A DNA stretch of 12,767 nucleotides from an uncultured Actinomycetes bacterium (GCA_937876275.1 CALFIA010000166.1:1-12767); one strand, 5' to 3'; positions 5,760-12,712 are shown, counted from the first letter of the stretch. Program-made: numbers and translations. Notes: a model not told the origin generated them from the letters alone.

Positions 5760-6218
5760 ATGGCACTCAACCAGGAGTTCGTCGGTCGTAGCTTCCCGCC
5801 CAGCCCGGTGTACCAGGTCGGGCGGGAGAAGATCCGCGAGTTCGCGACCGCGATCGGCGACTCCAACCCCGTTTTCCATGACCCGGCTGCGGCTGCTGCG
5901 CTCGGCTATGCCGACATCATCGCGCCGCCGACCTTCGCGATCATCGTCTCGCTCAAGGCCGTGACCGGTGTCGCTCATGATCCCGAGCTCGGCCTCGACT
6001 ACTCGCGCGTCGTGCACGGCGATCAGCGATTCGTCTACACCCGCCCCATCTGCGCCGGTGATGAGCTTGTCGTCACTGCGACGATTGAGAGCGCCCGTAC
6101 CGTGGCCGGCAACGACATGCTCAGTGCGCGTGCCGATGTCGCCACCACCGCCGGCGAGCACGTGGTCACCACCTACTCGACCATCGTGGCGCGCGCTGCA
6201 GAGGAGGCCGGAGCATGA
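5760..6218 (+). CDS. hadA: (3R)-hydroxyacyl-ACP dehydratase subunit HadA (MaoC N-terminal family)
   Basis: A 152-residue MaoC-like single hot-dog-fold protein corresponding to the UPF0336/HadA family. With HadB it forms a heterodimeric dehydratase that removes water from 3-hydroxyacyl-ACP in type II fatty acid synthesis. Recognisable parts are GRSFPPSPVYQVGREKIREF (residues 9-28), AIGDSNPVFHD (31-41), APPTFAII (55-62), and VVHGDQRFVYTRPICAGDEL (84-103). HadA is the structural and substrate-binding half and lacks the catalytic dyad, which is in HadB. ATG 5760 was chosen because it directly precedes the conserved N-terminus; longer in-frame versions would run into rpmG. The ribosome binding site is weak. 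Its stop overlaps the hadB start by 4 bp. Confidence 0.92.
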   Translation: MALNQEFVGRSFPPSPVYQVGREKIREFATAIGDSNPVFHDPAAAAALGYADIIAPPTFAIIVSLKAVTGVAHDPELGLDYSRVVHGDQRFVYTRPICAGDELVVTATIESARTVAGNDMLSARADVATTAGEHVVTTYSTIVARAAEEAGA

Positions 6219-6637
6219 CCCCCGCCTTCGCAGATATCGAGGTCGGCTACGAACTGCCGTCCCAGCAGTTCCCCATTACTCGTGCCGATCTCGTGCGGTA
6301 CTGCGGCGCCTCGGGCGACTTCAACATCATTCACTGGAATGAGCGCATCGCCACCTCTGTCGGTCTACCGAATGTCATTGCCCACGGGATGTTCACCATG
6401 GCTGAGGCGGTGCGCGTGGTTACCGACTGGCTCGGCGATCCAGGTGCACTCGTCGATTACGGCTGCCGATTCACGCGCCCTGTCGTCGTGGCCGATGACG
6501 ACAATGGAGCATTGCTCACTGTCACCGCGAAGGTGACCGAGAAGCGCGACGACAACACAGCCCTGATCACGATCAGTGCTTCGTGCGATGACGCCACTGT
6601 TCTGGGCAAGGCCCAGGCCATCGTCCGGCTTGCATAA
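6215..6637 (+). CDS. hadB: (3R)-hydroxyacyl-ACP dehydratase subunit HadB (MaoC)
   Basis: A 140-residue R-specific hydratase/dehydratase with the MaoC hydratase motif: the catalytic pair is Asp35 and His40 in SGDFNIIHWNE, followed by GLPNVIAHGMFTM (residues 50-62), matching the Asp/His dyad of mycobacterial HadB. It is the catalytic half of the HadAB dehydratase. The start ATG lies in an ATGA overlap with hadA, implying coupled translation and equal stoichiometry. No hadC follows, consistent with an actinobacterium that need not make mycolates, although one window cannot prove this. The next gene starts 2 bp after the stop. Confidence 0.93.
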   Translation: MTPAFADIEVGYELPSQQFPITRADLVRYCGASGDFNIIHWNERIATSVGLPNVIAHGMFTMAEAVRVVTDWLGDPGALVDYGCRFTRPVVVADDDNGALLTVTAKVTEKRDDNTALITISASCDDATVLGKAQAIVRLA

Positions 6638-6639
6638 TC

Positions 6640-7569
6640 ATGTCCACTGCTCCTGCTGAGGTCGTTGCTCTCGCGGAGGCACGTGCTCAAGCCCGTGCTG
6701 ACAAGGATTTCGCGCGCTCCGATGAATTGCGCGATGCGATCGCCGCTGCTGGATGGCTGGTCAAGGATTCCGCCGATGGCTACGTGCTCAGCGAGAAGCC
6801 GCCCTTCGAGGTTGTCGCGACTGTCAGCCAGCTTCCCGAGCACTCGCCGCGTATCGAGGCCGCGTTGTGCACCATTGGGGTCCTCATCGATGGCTGGCCC
6901 GAGGATGTGCGCACCTGCCTCGATGCGTTGATGGCACATGCGCCTGAGGGTGCTGTCGTCATTGCGCTCGATCTCGGAAATGTCGATGGCGCAGGGCTGG
7001 TGTTGCATGAGTACGCGCTCGCGCATCCTGATCGCATAGTTGAACTGCATTGCGCGCAAACCCTGCAGCAAGGTGGCTGGTCGGCGGCGGTCACATCCTT
7101 GCTGCAGATCTCGGCCTCGCGCGTGCACTTCATCATGGATCTCTCCTCCGTGCTCGAGGGCGATGCAGTTACCCCATTGGTGCAAGCGATTGACGGTGGC
7201 GTTGTCGGTGCTGGCTGGAAGGGCACCAATGTCGATGTCGAGGACGCCTGGCGTTCGGTCGTCGAGGCAGGCCCGGGGGAGGTCGACATTGTTCTCGGCT
7301 ATTTCGCGGCACTCGATCGCGAAGCCGCCCTTGCCACTCCGCCGCACCCGAAGGCGAAGTTCTATCGCAATGCCGACCTTGAATGGTCACTCGCCCTGCG
7401 TGCGGCGGGCGGGGTCCTCGTCGTGCCAACGGCCGAACTTCCGGTGCGTCAGGATCGCCACCGTGGCTATTACGATTCCGATCCGGCTTACCGCGATAAG
7501 GAATCGCGCAAGAACTACGACCGAATCCTTCAGGCGTACCGCGGTCGCGACGAGATCCTCCATCGCTGA
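6640..7569 (+). CDS. CysS C-terminal-like domain fused to a glycosyltransferase-like domain
   Basis: A 309-residue two-part protein. Residues about 10-50 (ARAQARADKDFARSDELRDA, then AAGWLVKDSADGYVL) closely resemble the C-terminal tail of cysteinyl-tRNA synthetase (CysS/YqeB C-terminal domain). Residues about 58-305 resemble a divergent GT-A (family 2-like) glycosyltransferase: IGVLIDGWPEDVRTCLDALMAHAP, VVIALDLGN, and a C-terminal block with RNADLEWSLALRAAGG (about 243-258) and LPVRQDRHRGYY. I do not see a clean DxD motif, and the acceptor is unknown, so activity is unproven. No signal peptide or membrane segment is visible. The start follows the hadB stop by 2 bp without a separate ribosome binding site, so it is co-expressed with hadAB and upstream of murB. 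Envelope-related glycosylation is a guess from context. Confidence 0.7.
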   Translation: MSTAPAEVVALAEARAQARADKDFARSDELRDAIAAAGWLVKDSADGYVLSEKPPFEVVATVSQLPEHSPRIEAALCTIGVLIDGWPEDVRTCLDALMAHAPEGAVVIALDLGNVDGAGLVLHEYALAHPDRIVELHCAQTLQQGGWSAAVTSLLQISASRVHFIMDLSSVLEGDAVTPLVQAIDGGVVGAGWKGTNVDVEDAWRSVVEAGPGEVDIVLGYFAALDREAALATPPHPKAKFYRNADLEWSLALRAAGGVLVVPTAELPVRQDRHRGYYDSDPAYRDKESRKNYDRILQAYRGRDEILHR

Positions 7570-7587
7570 TCACGTAACGTGCTCCCC

Positions 7588-8613
7588 ATGACCGGTAGCC
7601 CGTCTCTTGCGGAGCTGACGACCTTCCGCATTGGCGGCCCGATCGGCTCACTGGTCGTGGCCACCAGCGAACTCGAATTGATCGAGGCCATCCGCGCTGC
7701 CGATTCACTCGATACCCCCGTTCTGCTCCTGGGTGGCGGGAGCAACCTGCTCTGCTCCGACAGCGGATTCGAGGGCGTGGTTATCGCCATTCGCACGCGT
7801 GGTGTCGAGGTTGTCGAAGTCGGCTCGACCGTGCACCTGACCGTGGCGGCGGGAGAATCCTGGGACACGCTCGTCGCCCGCGCTGTCGGGCATGGTTGGT
7901 CAGGTATCGAGGCGCTGTCCGGCATTCCCGGCCTCGTCGGTGCAACCCCCGTGCAGAATGTCGGCGCGTATGGCCAAGAGGTCTCGCAGGTTATTCGCGA
8001 GGTGCGCGCCTGGGATCGCGTTGCGTCATCGCTCGTCACCTTGTCGAATGCCGACTGCGAGTTCGGTTATCGATCCAGTCTCTTCAAGCGCGAGCCGAAT
8101 CGTTTCGTCGTACTCGAAGTGGTCTTCGAACTGGTGTCGGGCGATCGTGGATCAGTGGAGTACTCGCAGCTCGCACGGCAGCTCGATGTGGGCGTGGGTG
8201 ATGAGCTTCCGTTGACGCGCATTCGCGATGCGGTGCTCGCCCTTCGCCGCGAGAAGGGAATGGTGCTCGACGATGACGACACCGACACCTGGAGTGCCGG
8301 CTCCTTCTTCACCAATCCGATCGTCGATGCTGTTCGCGCTGCGACCATCCCGCTCGACTGCCCTCGCTATCCGAGTATCGAAGGCACCAAACTCAGCGCG
8401 GCTTGGCTCATCGAGAATGCAGGAATCGATCGCGGCTTCCGCGTCAATTTTGAGTCGCGCGCACGCGTATCGACCAAGCACACTCTCGCCCTCACCAATA
8501 CCGGTAGCGCGACAGCAGCAGAAATACGAGAACTCGCCGACGTCATACGTCGACGAGTTCTCGAGAAGTTCGGGATCGAGCTAGTGCCCGAGCCGCAACT
8601 AGCTGGCTTCTGA
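7588..8613 (+). CDS. murB: UDP-N-acetylmuramate dehydrogenase
   Basis: A 341-residue FAD enzyme that reduces UDP-N-acetylenolpyruvylglucosamine to UDP-N-acetylmuramate with NADPH in cytoplasmic peptidoglycan precursor synthesis. The FAD-binding N-terminus reads TTFRIGGP (residues 11-18) and LLLGGGSNLLCSDSGF (46-61), with IEALSGIPGLVGATPVQNVG (107-126). Catalytic residues can be placed: Arg162 in GYRSS, Ser239 in SAGSFFTNP and, likely, Glu335 near the C-terminus. AAWLIENAGI and HTLALTN in the last third are also family-typical. ATG 7588 is preferred; GTG 7579 is an alternative 3 codons upstream, and neither has a clear ribosome binding site. It lies 18 bp after the glycosyltransferase-like gene and overlaps the convergent aspC by 15 bp. 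Confidence 0.96.
   Translation: MTGSPSLAELTTFRIGGPIGSLVVATSELELIEAIRAADSLDTPVLLLGGGSNLLCSDSGFEGVVIAIRTRGVEVVEVGSTVHLTVAAGESWDTLVARAVGHGWSGIEALSGIPGLVGATPVQNVGAYGQEVSQVIREVRAWDRVASSLVTLSNADCEFGYRSSLFKREPNRFVVLEVVFELVSGDRGSVEYSQLARQLDVGVGDELPLTRIRDAVLALRREKGMVLDDDDTDTWSAGSFFTNPIVDAVRAATIPLDCPRYPSIEGTKLSAAWLIENAGIDRGFRVNFESRARVSTKHTLALTNTGSATAAEIRELADVIRRRVLEKFGIELVPEPQLAGF
8518..8563 (-). terminator. Probable aspC terminator hairpin inside murB
   Basis: A near-perfect hairpin at 8527-8563 has an outer 10-bp stem CGAGAACTCG/CGAGTTCTCG, one C/A mismatch, an inner 6-bp stem CGACGT/ACGTCG and a CAT loop. Read on the minus strand it is followed by TATTTCTG, as in an intrinsic terminator, and it begins 35 bp past the aspC stop. 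It is entirely within the murB coding sequence. Confidence 0.6.
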
Positions 8614-9801
8614 CAGCAGCTTCTGCATGCGCGTGATGCCTTCGGTGATGTCAGCGTCGCCGAGCGCATACGACAGGCGCAGGTAGCCGGGGGTGCCGAA
8701 CGCCTCGCCGGGGACAACGGCGACCTCGGCTTCGTCGAGGATGATGTTCGCGAGCTCTGCTGACGATGAGATCGTCTTGCCGCGCAGCGACTTGCCGATC
8801 AGGGCCTTGACCGAGGGGTAGACGTAGAACGCGCCTTCCGGAGTCGGGCACTCAACACCGTCAATCTCATTGAGCATCGCGACGATGAGCATGCGACGGC
8901 GATCGAAGGCCACCTTCATCTCGTCGACTGCCGCGAGATCACCGGAGACTGCGGCGATCGCTGCGGCCTGCGCCACGTTGGAGACATTCGAGGTTGCGTG
9001 CGACTGAAGGTTCGTGGCTGCCTTGATGACATCGGCGGGGCCGATGAGCCATCCCACGCGCCAGCCGGTCATCGCGTAGGTCTTCGCGACGCCGTTGACG
9101 ATGATGCAGGTGTCGGCGAGGCCGGGTACGAGTACCGGCATTGAGCTGAACTCAGCGTCGCCGTAAACCAGGTGCTCGTAGATCTCGTCGGTGATGACCC
9201 AGATGCCGTGGGCCAGGGCCCACTCGCCGATCGCCTTGACCTCAGCGGGGGAGTAAACGGCGCCGGTCGGGTTCGAGGGCGACACGAAGACGAGCACCTT
9301 GGTGCGAGGGGTGCGTGCGGCCTCAAGCTGGTCGACGGTGGCGCGGTAGCCGCTGGTCTCATCGGTCATGACCTCGACAGGTACGCCTCCGGCGAGACGA
9401 ATCGCCTCGGGGTAGGTGGTCCAGTACGGCGCGGGCAGGATCGCCTCGTCTCCGGGATCGAGCAAGGTGGCGAAGGCGTTGTACAGAGCCTGCTTGCCTC
9501 CGTTGGTGACCAGCACCTGAGCCGCGGTGACCGCGTAGCCGCTGTCGCGCAGGGTCTTCGCCGCGATGGCGTCCTTGAGCTCGGGGAGACCGCCGGCCGG
9601 GGTGTACCGATGCATGGCCGGCACGCGCGAGGCCGCCACAGCTGCCTCGACGATGTAGTCGGGGGTCGGGAAGTCGGGCTCGCCGGCTCCGAAGCCGATC
9701 ACCGGGCGACCAGCAGCCTTGAGGGCCTTGGCCTTGGCGTCGACGGCCAAGGTGGCCGACTCGGTGATGGAGGAGATTCGGTCGGAGATTCGTGAGGTCA
9801 T
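8599..9801 (-). CDS. aspC: Aspartate aminotransferase family PLP enzyme
   Basis: A 400-residue class I/II aminotransferase (type Ib-like), normally converting aspartate and 2-oxoglutarate to oxaloacetate and glutamate in the cytoplasm. Seen: SATLAVDAKAKALKAAGRPV near the N-terminus, VIGFGAGEPDFPTPDYI, TNGGKQALYNAF, VFVSPSNPTGAVYSP, ITDEIYEHLVY, and the PLP-binding Lys240 in NGVAKTYAMTGWRVG; EGAFYVYP and YLRLSYAL follow. Some relatives also act on prephenate, so substrate range is not certain. ATG 9801 matches the family N-terminus (MTSRISDRISSITESATL); an upstream ATG at 9873 would translate the tandem repeat and is rejected. AGGAG lies only 1 nt before the ATG, so initiation may be atypical or leaderless. 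Its location between murB and tRNA-Trp–secE matches actinobacterial synteny. Confidence 0.94.
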   Translation of the reverse strand: MTSRISDRISSITESATLAVDAKAKALKAAGRPVIGFGAGEPDFPTPDYIVEAAVAASRVPAMHRYTPAGGLPELKDAIAAKTLRDSGYAVTAAQVLVTNGGKQALYNAFATLLDPGDEAILPAPYWTTYPEAIRLAGGVPVEVMTDETSGYRATVDQLEAARTPRTKVLVFVSPSNPTGAVYSPAEVKAIGEWALAHGIWVITDEIYEHLVYGDAEFSSMPVLVPGLADTCIIVNGVAKTYAMTGWRVGWLIGPADVIKAATNLQSHATSNVSNVAQAAAIAAVSGDLAAVDEMKVAFDRRRMLIVAMLNEIDGVECPTPEGAFYVYPSVKALIGKSLRGKTISSSAELANIILDEAEVAVVPGEAFGTPGYLRLSYALGDADITEGITRMQKLLSEAS

Positions 9802-9838
9802 GCTCCTATTGTTCCAGGCCTGCTCGACGGTGCTGATC

Positions 9839-9910
9839 GGGCATCGCAATGGGCATCGCAATGGGCATCGCAATGGGCATCGCGATGGGCATCGCGATGG
9901 GCATCGCGAT
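9839..9910. repeat. Six tandem 12-bp repeats upstream of aspC
   Basis: Six head-to-tail units of GGGCATCGCRAT. Units 1-3 (9839-9874) read GCAAT and units 4-6 (9875-9910) read GCGAT; a decayed partial copy GGGTGCTCGG follows. Units 4-6 each create a perfect 10-bp palindrome CATCGCGATG separated by GG. The array starts 38 bp upstream of the aspC ATG and ends 40 bp before the tRNA-Trp promoter. The blockwise variants suggest expansion by slippage. It is not coding. Confidence 0.93.
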
Positions 9911-9949
9911 GGGTGCTCGGAGGGGCTTCGGATAGCCCGAAATGCCCGA

Positions 9950-9980
9950 TTGGACCGTCCTTCGGCGAGGGCCGTAGACT
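9950..9980 (+). promoter_or_regulatory. Predicted promoter of tRNA-Trp–secE–nusG
   Basis: TTGGAC (9950-9955) and TAGACT (9975-9980) resemble the actinobacterial housekeeping -35 (TTGAC) and -10 (TAGRRT) with a 19-bp spacer, slightly long. It lies about 55 bp before the expected tRNA-Trp 5' end and faces the right way. Confidence 0.55.
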
Positions 9981-10041
9981 CACTCCTCCGTAAGGAAGCT
10001 TGGCGGCAGCCTGCCCAAAGGCAGCCGACTTCTCCTCACAA

Positions 10042-10114
10042 AGGGTCGTAGCTCAACTGGCAGAGCACCGGTCTCCAAAACCGGGGGTTGGGGGTTCGAG
10101 TCCCTCCGGCCCTG
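10042..10114 (+). tRNA. tRNA-Trp (CCA)
   Basis: A 73-nt cloverleaf: acceptor stem AGGGTCG/CGGCCCT (one T·G), D arm GCTCAACTGGCAGAGC, anticodon stem CCGGT/ACCGG with loop CTCCAAA and anticodon CCA at 10075-10077, T arm GGGGGTTCGAGTCCCTC, and discriminator G as usual for bacterial tRNA-Trp. CCA is not encoded. It precedes secE by 71 nt, the standard arrangement in many bacteria. Confidence 0.96.
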
Positions 10115-10185
10115 CGGAGCGGTCATACGGCCGCGCAGCAGGTTGCACCACCAGCAGTACTCAGGTCCACGAAGAGAAGGCAGTC

Positions 10186-10431
10186 ATGACAGACACCGAC
10201 ACGTCAGAGCGTTCGAGCTCAGACGCGCGTCGTTCGCGCGGGAACATCTTCTCGCGCGTCGCGCTGTTCATTCGCCAGATCATCGTCGAGCTGCGCAAGG
10301 TCATCTGGCCCACTCGCAAGGAGTTGATTGCCTACACGACGATCGTCATCGTCTTCGTGGCAGTCATCTCGGCGATCATCGCCGGCTTCGACTACATCTT
10401 CACCAAGGGAGTCCTGCTCATCTTCGGATGA
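10186..10431 (+). CDS. secE: Preprotein translocase subunit SecE
   Basis: An 81-residue single-spanning SecE, the clamp subunit of the SecYEG channel in the cytoplasmic membrane. The amphipathic helix before the membrane carries the family motif ELRKVIWPTRKEL (residues 35-47). One hydrophobic segment follows at about 50-66 (TTIVIVFVAVISAIIAG), then FDYIFTKGVLLIFG. The first 20 residues are polar, as in other short actinobacterial SecE proteins. ATG 10186 has GAGAAGG upstream; a longer in-frame start would pass through tRNA-Trp. It is followed by nusG after 49 bp. Confidence 0.96.
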   Translation: MTDTDTSERSSSDARRSRGNIFSRVALFIRQIIVELRKVIWPTRKELIAYTTIVIVFVAVISAIIAGFDYIFTKGVLLIFG

Positions 10432-10480
10432 TCACGCTCACTTCCCCCACCCTGTTCGTCTACTAAGGAGAATGACCGCC

Positions 10481-11323
10481 GTGTCCGATATGGACCAAGA
10501 GTTCGCCGCTGATGACTTCGAGGCAGAGGCCGCCGCAGTGCTGTCTGCCGCGGAGGAGATCGCCGAGACGGCGGCTGCGGATGTCGTGACCACCGCCGCT
10601 CTCGACGCAGAGATCGAAGCTGAGCTCATCGTCGATGCTGCCGTGATCGAGATCGAGGCAGAGGTCGCTGCTGAGGTTGCTGCCGAGATCGAGGAGGACG
10701 AGGACGAAGATCCCGTCGCAGCGTTCAAGGAGCAGATGCGCATCTCTCCCGGTGACTGGTACGTCATTCACTCCTACGCCGGCTACGAGAACAAGGTCAA
10801 GGGCAACCTCGAGAGCCGCGTCATCAGTCTCAACGTCGAGGACTACATCTTCCAGGTCGAGGTTCCGATGGAAGAGGTCACCGAGATCAAGAGTGGTGTG
10901 CGCAAGCTCGTGCGCCGTAACAAGTTCCCCGGCTACGTCCTCGTCCGCATGGAGCTCACCGATGAGTCGTGGGGCGTCGTACGCCACACCCCCGGTGTCA
11001 CCGGCTTCGTCGGTCACGGTCACCAGCCGGCACCGCTGACCCTCGATGAGGTTGTCGCGATCTTGGCTCCCGTTCCCGAGAAGAAGGCGGGCGCGCCGGG
11101 TGCACCCGCAAGCGCCGGCGGAGCGTCGTCGAGCGCACCGGCTATCGAGATCGACTTCTCGATCGGCGATTCCGTCACCGTGGTCGACGGTCCGTTCGCC
11201 ACCTTGCATGCGTCGATCTCCGAGATCAACATCGAGGCCCAGAAGGTCACCGGCCTCGTCGAGATCTTCGGTCGTGAGACTCCCGTGGAACTGGCCTTCA
11301 GCCAGATCCAGAAGAACAACTGA
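10481..11323 (+). CDS. nusG: Transcription termination/antitermination factor NusG
   Basis: A 280-residue NusG that binds RNA polymerase and modulates pausing, Rho termination and coupling to ribosomes. The first 79 residues are an acidic Ala/Glu-rich extension ending in EEDEDEDP, common in actinobacterial NusG. The NGN domain follows at about 92-195 (DWYVIHSYAGYENKVK, LNVEDYIFQVEVP, FPGYVLVRM, VRHTPGVTGFVG), then a Gly/Ala/Ser linker at about 201-220, and a C-terminal KOW domain at about 225-278 (GDSVTVVDGPFATL, GLVEIFGRETPVEL). GTG 10481 (VSDMDQEF) is preferred because AAGGAG at 10465-10470 lies 10 nt upstream; ATG 10472 would add three residues but sits only 1 nt from that site. Confidence 0.96.
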   Translation: MSDMDQEFAADDFEAEAAAVLSAAEEIAETAAADVVTTAALDAEIEAELIVDAAVIEIEAEVAAEVAAEIEEDEDEDPVAAFKEQMRISPGDWYVIHSYAGYENKVKGNLESRVISLNVEDYIFQVEVPMEEVTEIKSGVRKLVRRNKFPGYVLVRMELTDESWGVVRHTPGVTGFVGHGHQPAPLTLDEVVAILAPVPEKKAGAPGAPASAGGASSSAPAIEIDFSIGDSVTVVDGPFATLHASISEINIEAQKVTGLVEIFGRETPVELAFSQIQKNN

Positions 11324-11327
11324 ACTT

Positions 11328-11345
11328 CTGCGGGGTGACCCGCAG
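11328..11345 (+). promoter_or_regulatory. Intercistronic hairpin with GNRA loop
   Basis: A perfect 7-bp stem CTGCGGG/CCCGCAG closes a GTGA (GNRA-type) tetraloop 4 nt after the nusG stop. No T-tract follows, so it is more likely an RNA processing, stability or attenuation element than a full terminator. The rest of the 114-bp gap holds a 9-bp direct repeat CTCGCGGGG at 11389-11397 and 11400-11408. This gap is the rplK leader, where ribosomal protein L1 represses translation in some bacteria; I cannot identify an L1 site. Confidence 0.5.
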
Positions 11346-11437
11346 ATTGCACCACCTCGTCGAGCACCATCCGGCGAGCAGTTCGTCCCTCGCGGGGAAC
11401 TCGCGGGGTAATCACACAGGTAAGGACCCGAATCACC

Positions 11438-11869
11438 ATGGCACCTAAGAAGAAGAAGGTTGCCGGCCTGATCAAGCTCCAAATTCAGGCAGGCGCCGCT
11501 AACCCCGCGCCGCCCGTTGGCCCTGCACTTGGCCAGCACGGCGTGAACATCATGGATTTCTGCAAGGCCTACAACGCGGCCACTGAATCCCAGCGCGGCA
11601 ACATCATCCCCGTCGAGATCACGGTCTACGAAGACCGCACCTTCGACTTCATCCTGAAGACCCCGCCGGCATCCCGCCTCATCCTCAAGGCCGCAGGCCT
11701 GGAGAAGGGCTCGGGCGAGCCGCACAAGGTCAAGGCCGGATCCCTCACCAAGGATCAGGTCCGCGAGATCGCCACCACCAAGATGCCCGATCTCAATGCC
11801 AATGACATCGATGCCGCGATGAAGATCATCGAGGGCACCGCTCGTCAGATGGGCATCACTGTTTCCTAA
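11438..11869 (+). CDS. rplK: 50S ribosomal protein L11
   Basis: A 143-residue protein of the ribosomal stalk base, where with 23S rRNA helices 43-44 it forms the GTPase-associated centre and the thiostrepton site. The N-terminal domain has KLQIQAGAANPAPPVGPALG and GVNIMDFCKAYNA with the conserved prolines. The C-terminal RNA-binding domain ends in LTKDQVREIATTKMPDLNAN followed by DIDAAMKIIEGTARQMGI. Length is standard (141-144). ATG 11438 is preceded by TAAGGAC with somewhat long spacing. It is followed by rplA after 74 bp, the usual L11-L1 pair. Confidence 0.98.
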   Translation: MAPKKKKVAGLIKLQIQAGAANPAPPVGPALGQHGVNIMDFCKAYNAATESQRGNIIPVEITVYEDRTFDFILKTPPASRLILKAAGLEKGSGEPHKVKAGSLTKDQVREIATTKMPDLNANDIDAAMKIIEGTARQMGITVS

Positions 11870-11899
11870 CGGAAACTCCACAATCCGAATCACGTGGGA

Positions 11900-11914
11900 G
11901 AGCCTGCGCGGCTC
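11900..11914 (+). promoter_or_regulatory. Small hairpin between rplK and rplA
   Basis: A 5-bp stem GAGCC/GGCTC with loop TGCGC, flanked by GTGG at 11894-11897 and CCAC at 11920-11923, which could extend the pairing around it. It lies in the 74-bp rplK-rplA gap about 13 nt before the rplA AAGGAG. A role in L1 translation control is possible but not demonstrated. Confidence 0.35.
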
Positions 11915-11943
11915 ACTAACCACAACCTGCGAAGGAGCAGAAC

Positions 11944-12657
11944 ATGAAGCGCAGCAAGGCATACCGCGCCGCCGCTGAGAAGATCAACCCCGACGAGCTG
12001 TACTCACCGCTCTCGGCCGTTCGTCTCGTCAAGGCTGGCGTCGCGACCAAGTTCGATCCGACCGTTGAGGTCTCCATGCGTCTGGGCGTTGACCCCCGCA
12101 AGGCAGACCAGATGGTGCGTGGCACCGTCAACCTTCCGCACGGCACCGGCAAGACCGCCCGGGTCCTGGTCTTCGCCAACGGCGAGAAGGCTGACGAAGC
12201 ACGCGCAGCGGGAGCCGACTACGTCGGTTCCGACGAGCTCATCGAGAAGGTGCGCGGAGGCTGGACAGATTTCGACGCCGCCGTCTGCACACCCGATCTG
12301 ATGGGCAAGGTCGGAACCCTGGGCAAGGTGCTTGGTCCTCGTGGCCTCATGCCGAACCCCAAGACCGGCACCGTCACCATGGATGTCGCGAAGGCAGTCG
12401 ACGACATCAAGGGCGGCAAGATCGAGTTCCGCGTCGACAAGCACTCCAACCTGCAGTTCCCGATCGGCAAGGCCTCGTTCAGCGAGACCCAGCTCGTCGA
12501 GAACTACGCGGCAGCCCTCGACGAGGTTCTGCGCCTCAAGCCGTCCGCGGCCAAGGGTCGTTACATCAAGAAGGCAACCTTCTCCTCGACCATGGGTCCG
12601 GGCGTGCAGGTTGACTCGAACCGCGTCAAGAACCTCACCGCAGAAGACGACATCTAG
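11944..12657 (+). CDS. rplA: 50S ribosomal protein L1
   Basis: A 237-residue protein of the mobile L1 stalk, which helps release deacylated tRNA from the E site and in several bacteria represses its own operon by binding mRNA. Domain I begins MKRSKAYRAAAEKI with DPTVEVSMRLGVDPRKADQM (residues 39-58); domain II carries the family signature LGKVLGPRGLMPNPKTGTV (126-144); the C-terminus returns to domain I with GKASFSETQLVENYAA and KKATFSSTMGPGVQVD. Length is slightly above the usual 230-235. ATG 11944 has a strong AAGGAG 6 nt upstream. It is the last gene of the secE-nusG-rplK-rplA run; a terminator follows 15 bp after the stop. Confidence 0.98.
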   Translation: MKRSKAYRAAAEKINPDELYSPLSAVRLVKAGVATKFDPTVEVSMRLGVDPRKADQMVRGTVNLPHGTGKTARVLVFANGEKADEARAAGADYVGSDELIEKVRGGWTDFDAAVCTPDLMGKVGTLGKVLGPRGLMPNPKTGTVTMDVAKAVDDIKGGKIEFRVDKHSNLQFPIGKASFSETQLVENYAAALDEVLRLKPSAAKGRYIKKATFSSTMGPGVQVDSNRVKNLTAEDDI

Positions 12658-12672
12658 TCGTCGCGCAGCGAT

Positions 12673-12712
12673 CAACGAAGGGGCAGCCAATGGCTGCCCC
12701 TTCGTTGTTTTC
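12673..12712 (+). terminator. Strong intrinsic terminator after rplA
   Basis: A perfect 16-bp stem (12673-12688 with 12692-12707; arms CAACGAAGGGGCAGCC and its complement) closes an AAT loop and is followed by TTTTCC. It separates rplA from whatever follows, so the rplJ-rplL genes, if next, would have their own promoter. Confidence 0.93.

Noticed and set aside
9802..9873. Upstream ATG (9873) extending aspC by 24 codons
   Set aside because: It would translate the tandem repeat as an RCPL-type repeat. The family N-terminus begins at 9801.
9839..9910. Possible CRISPR array
   Set aside because: The 12-bp units are head to tail without spacers, and no cas genes are present.
10463..11962. A 499-codon minus-strand open frame
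   Set aside because: It lies antisense to nusG and rplK, both unmistakable, and its Asp/Leu/Gly-rich translation is the usual shadow of high-GC codons.
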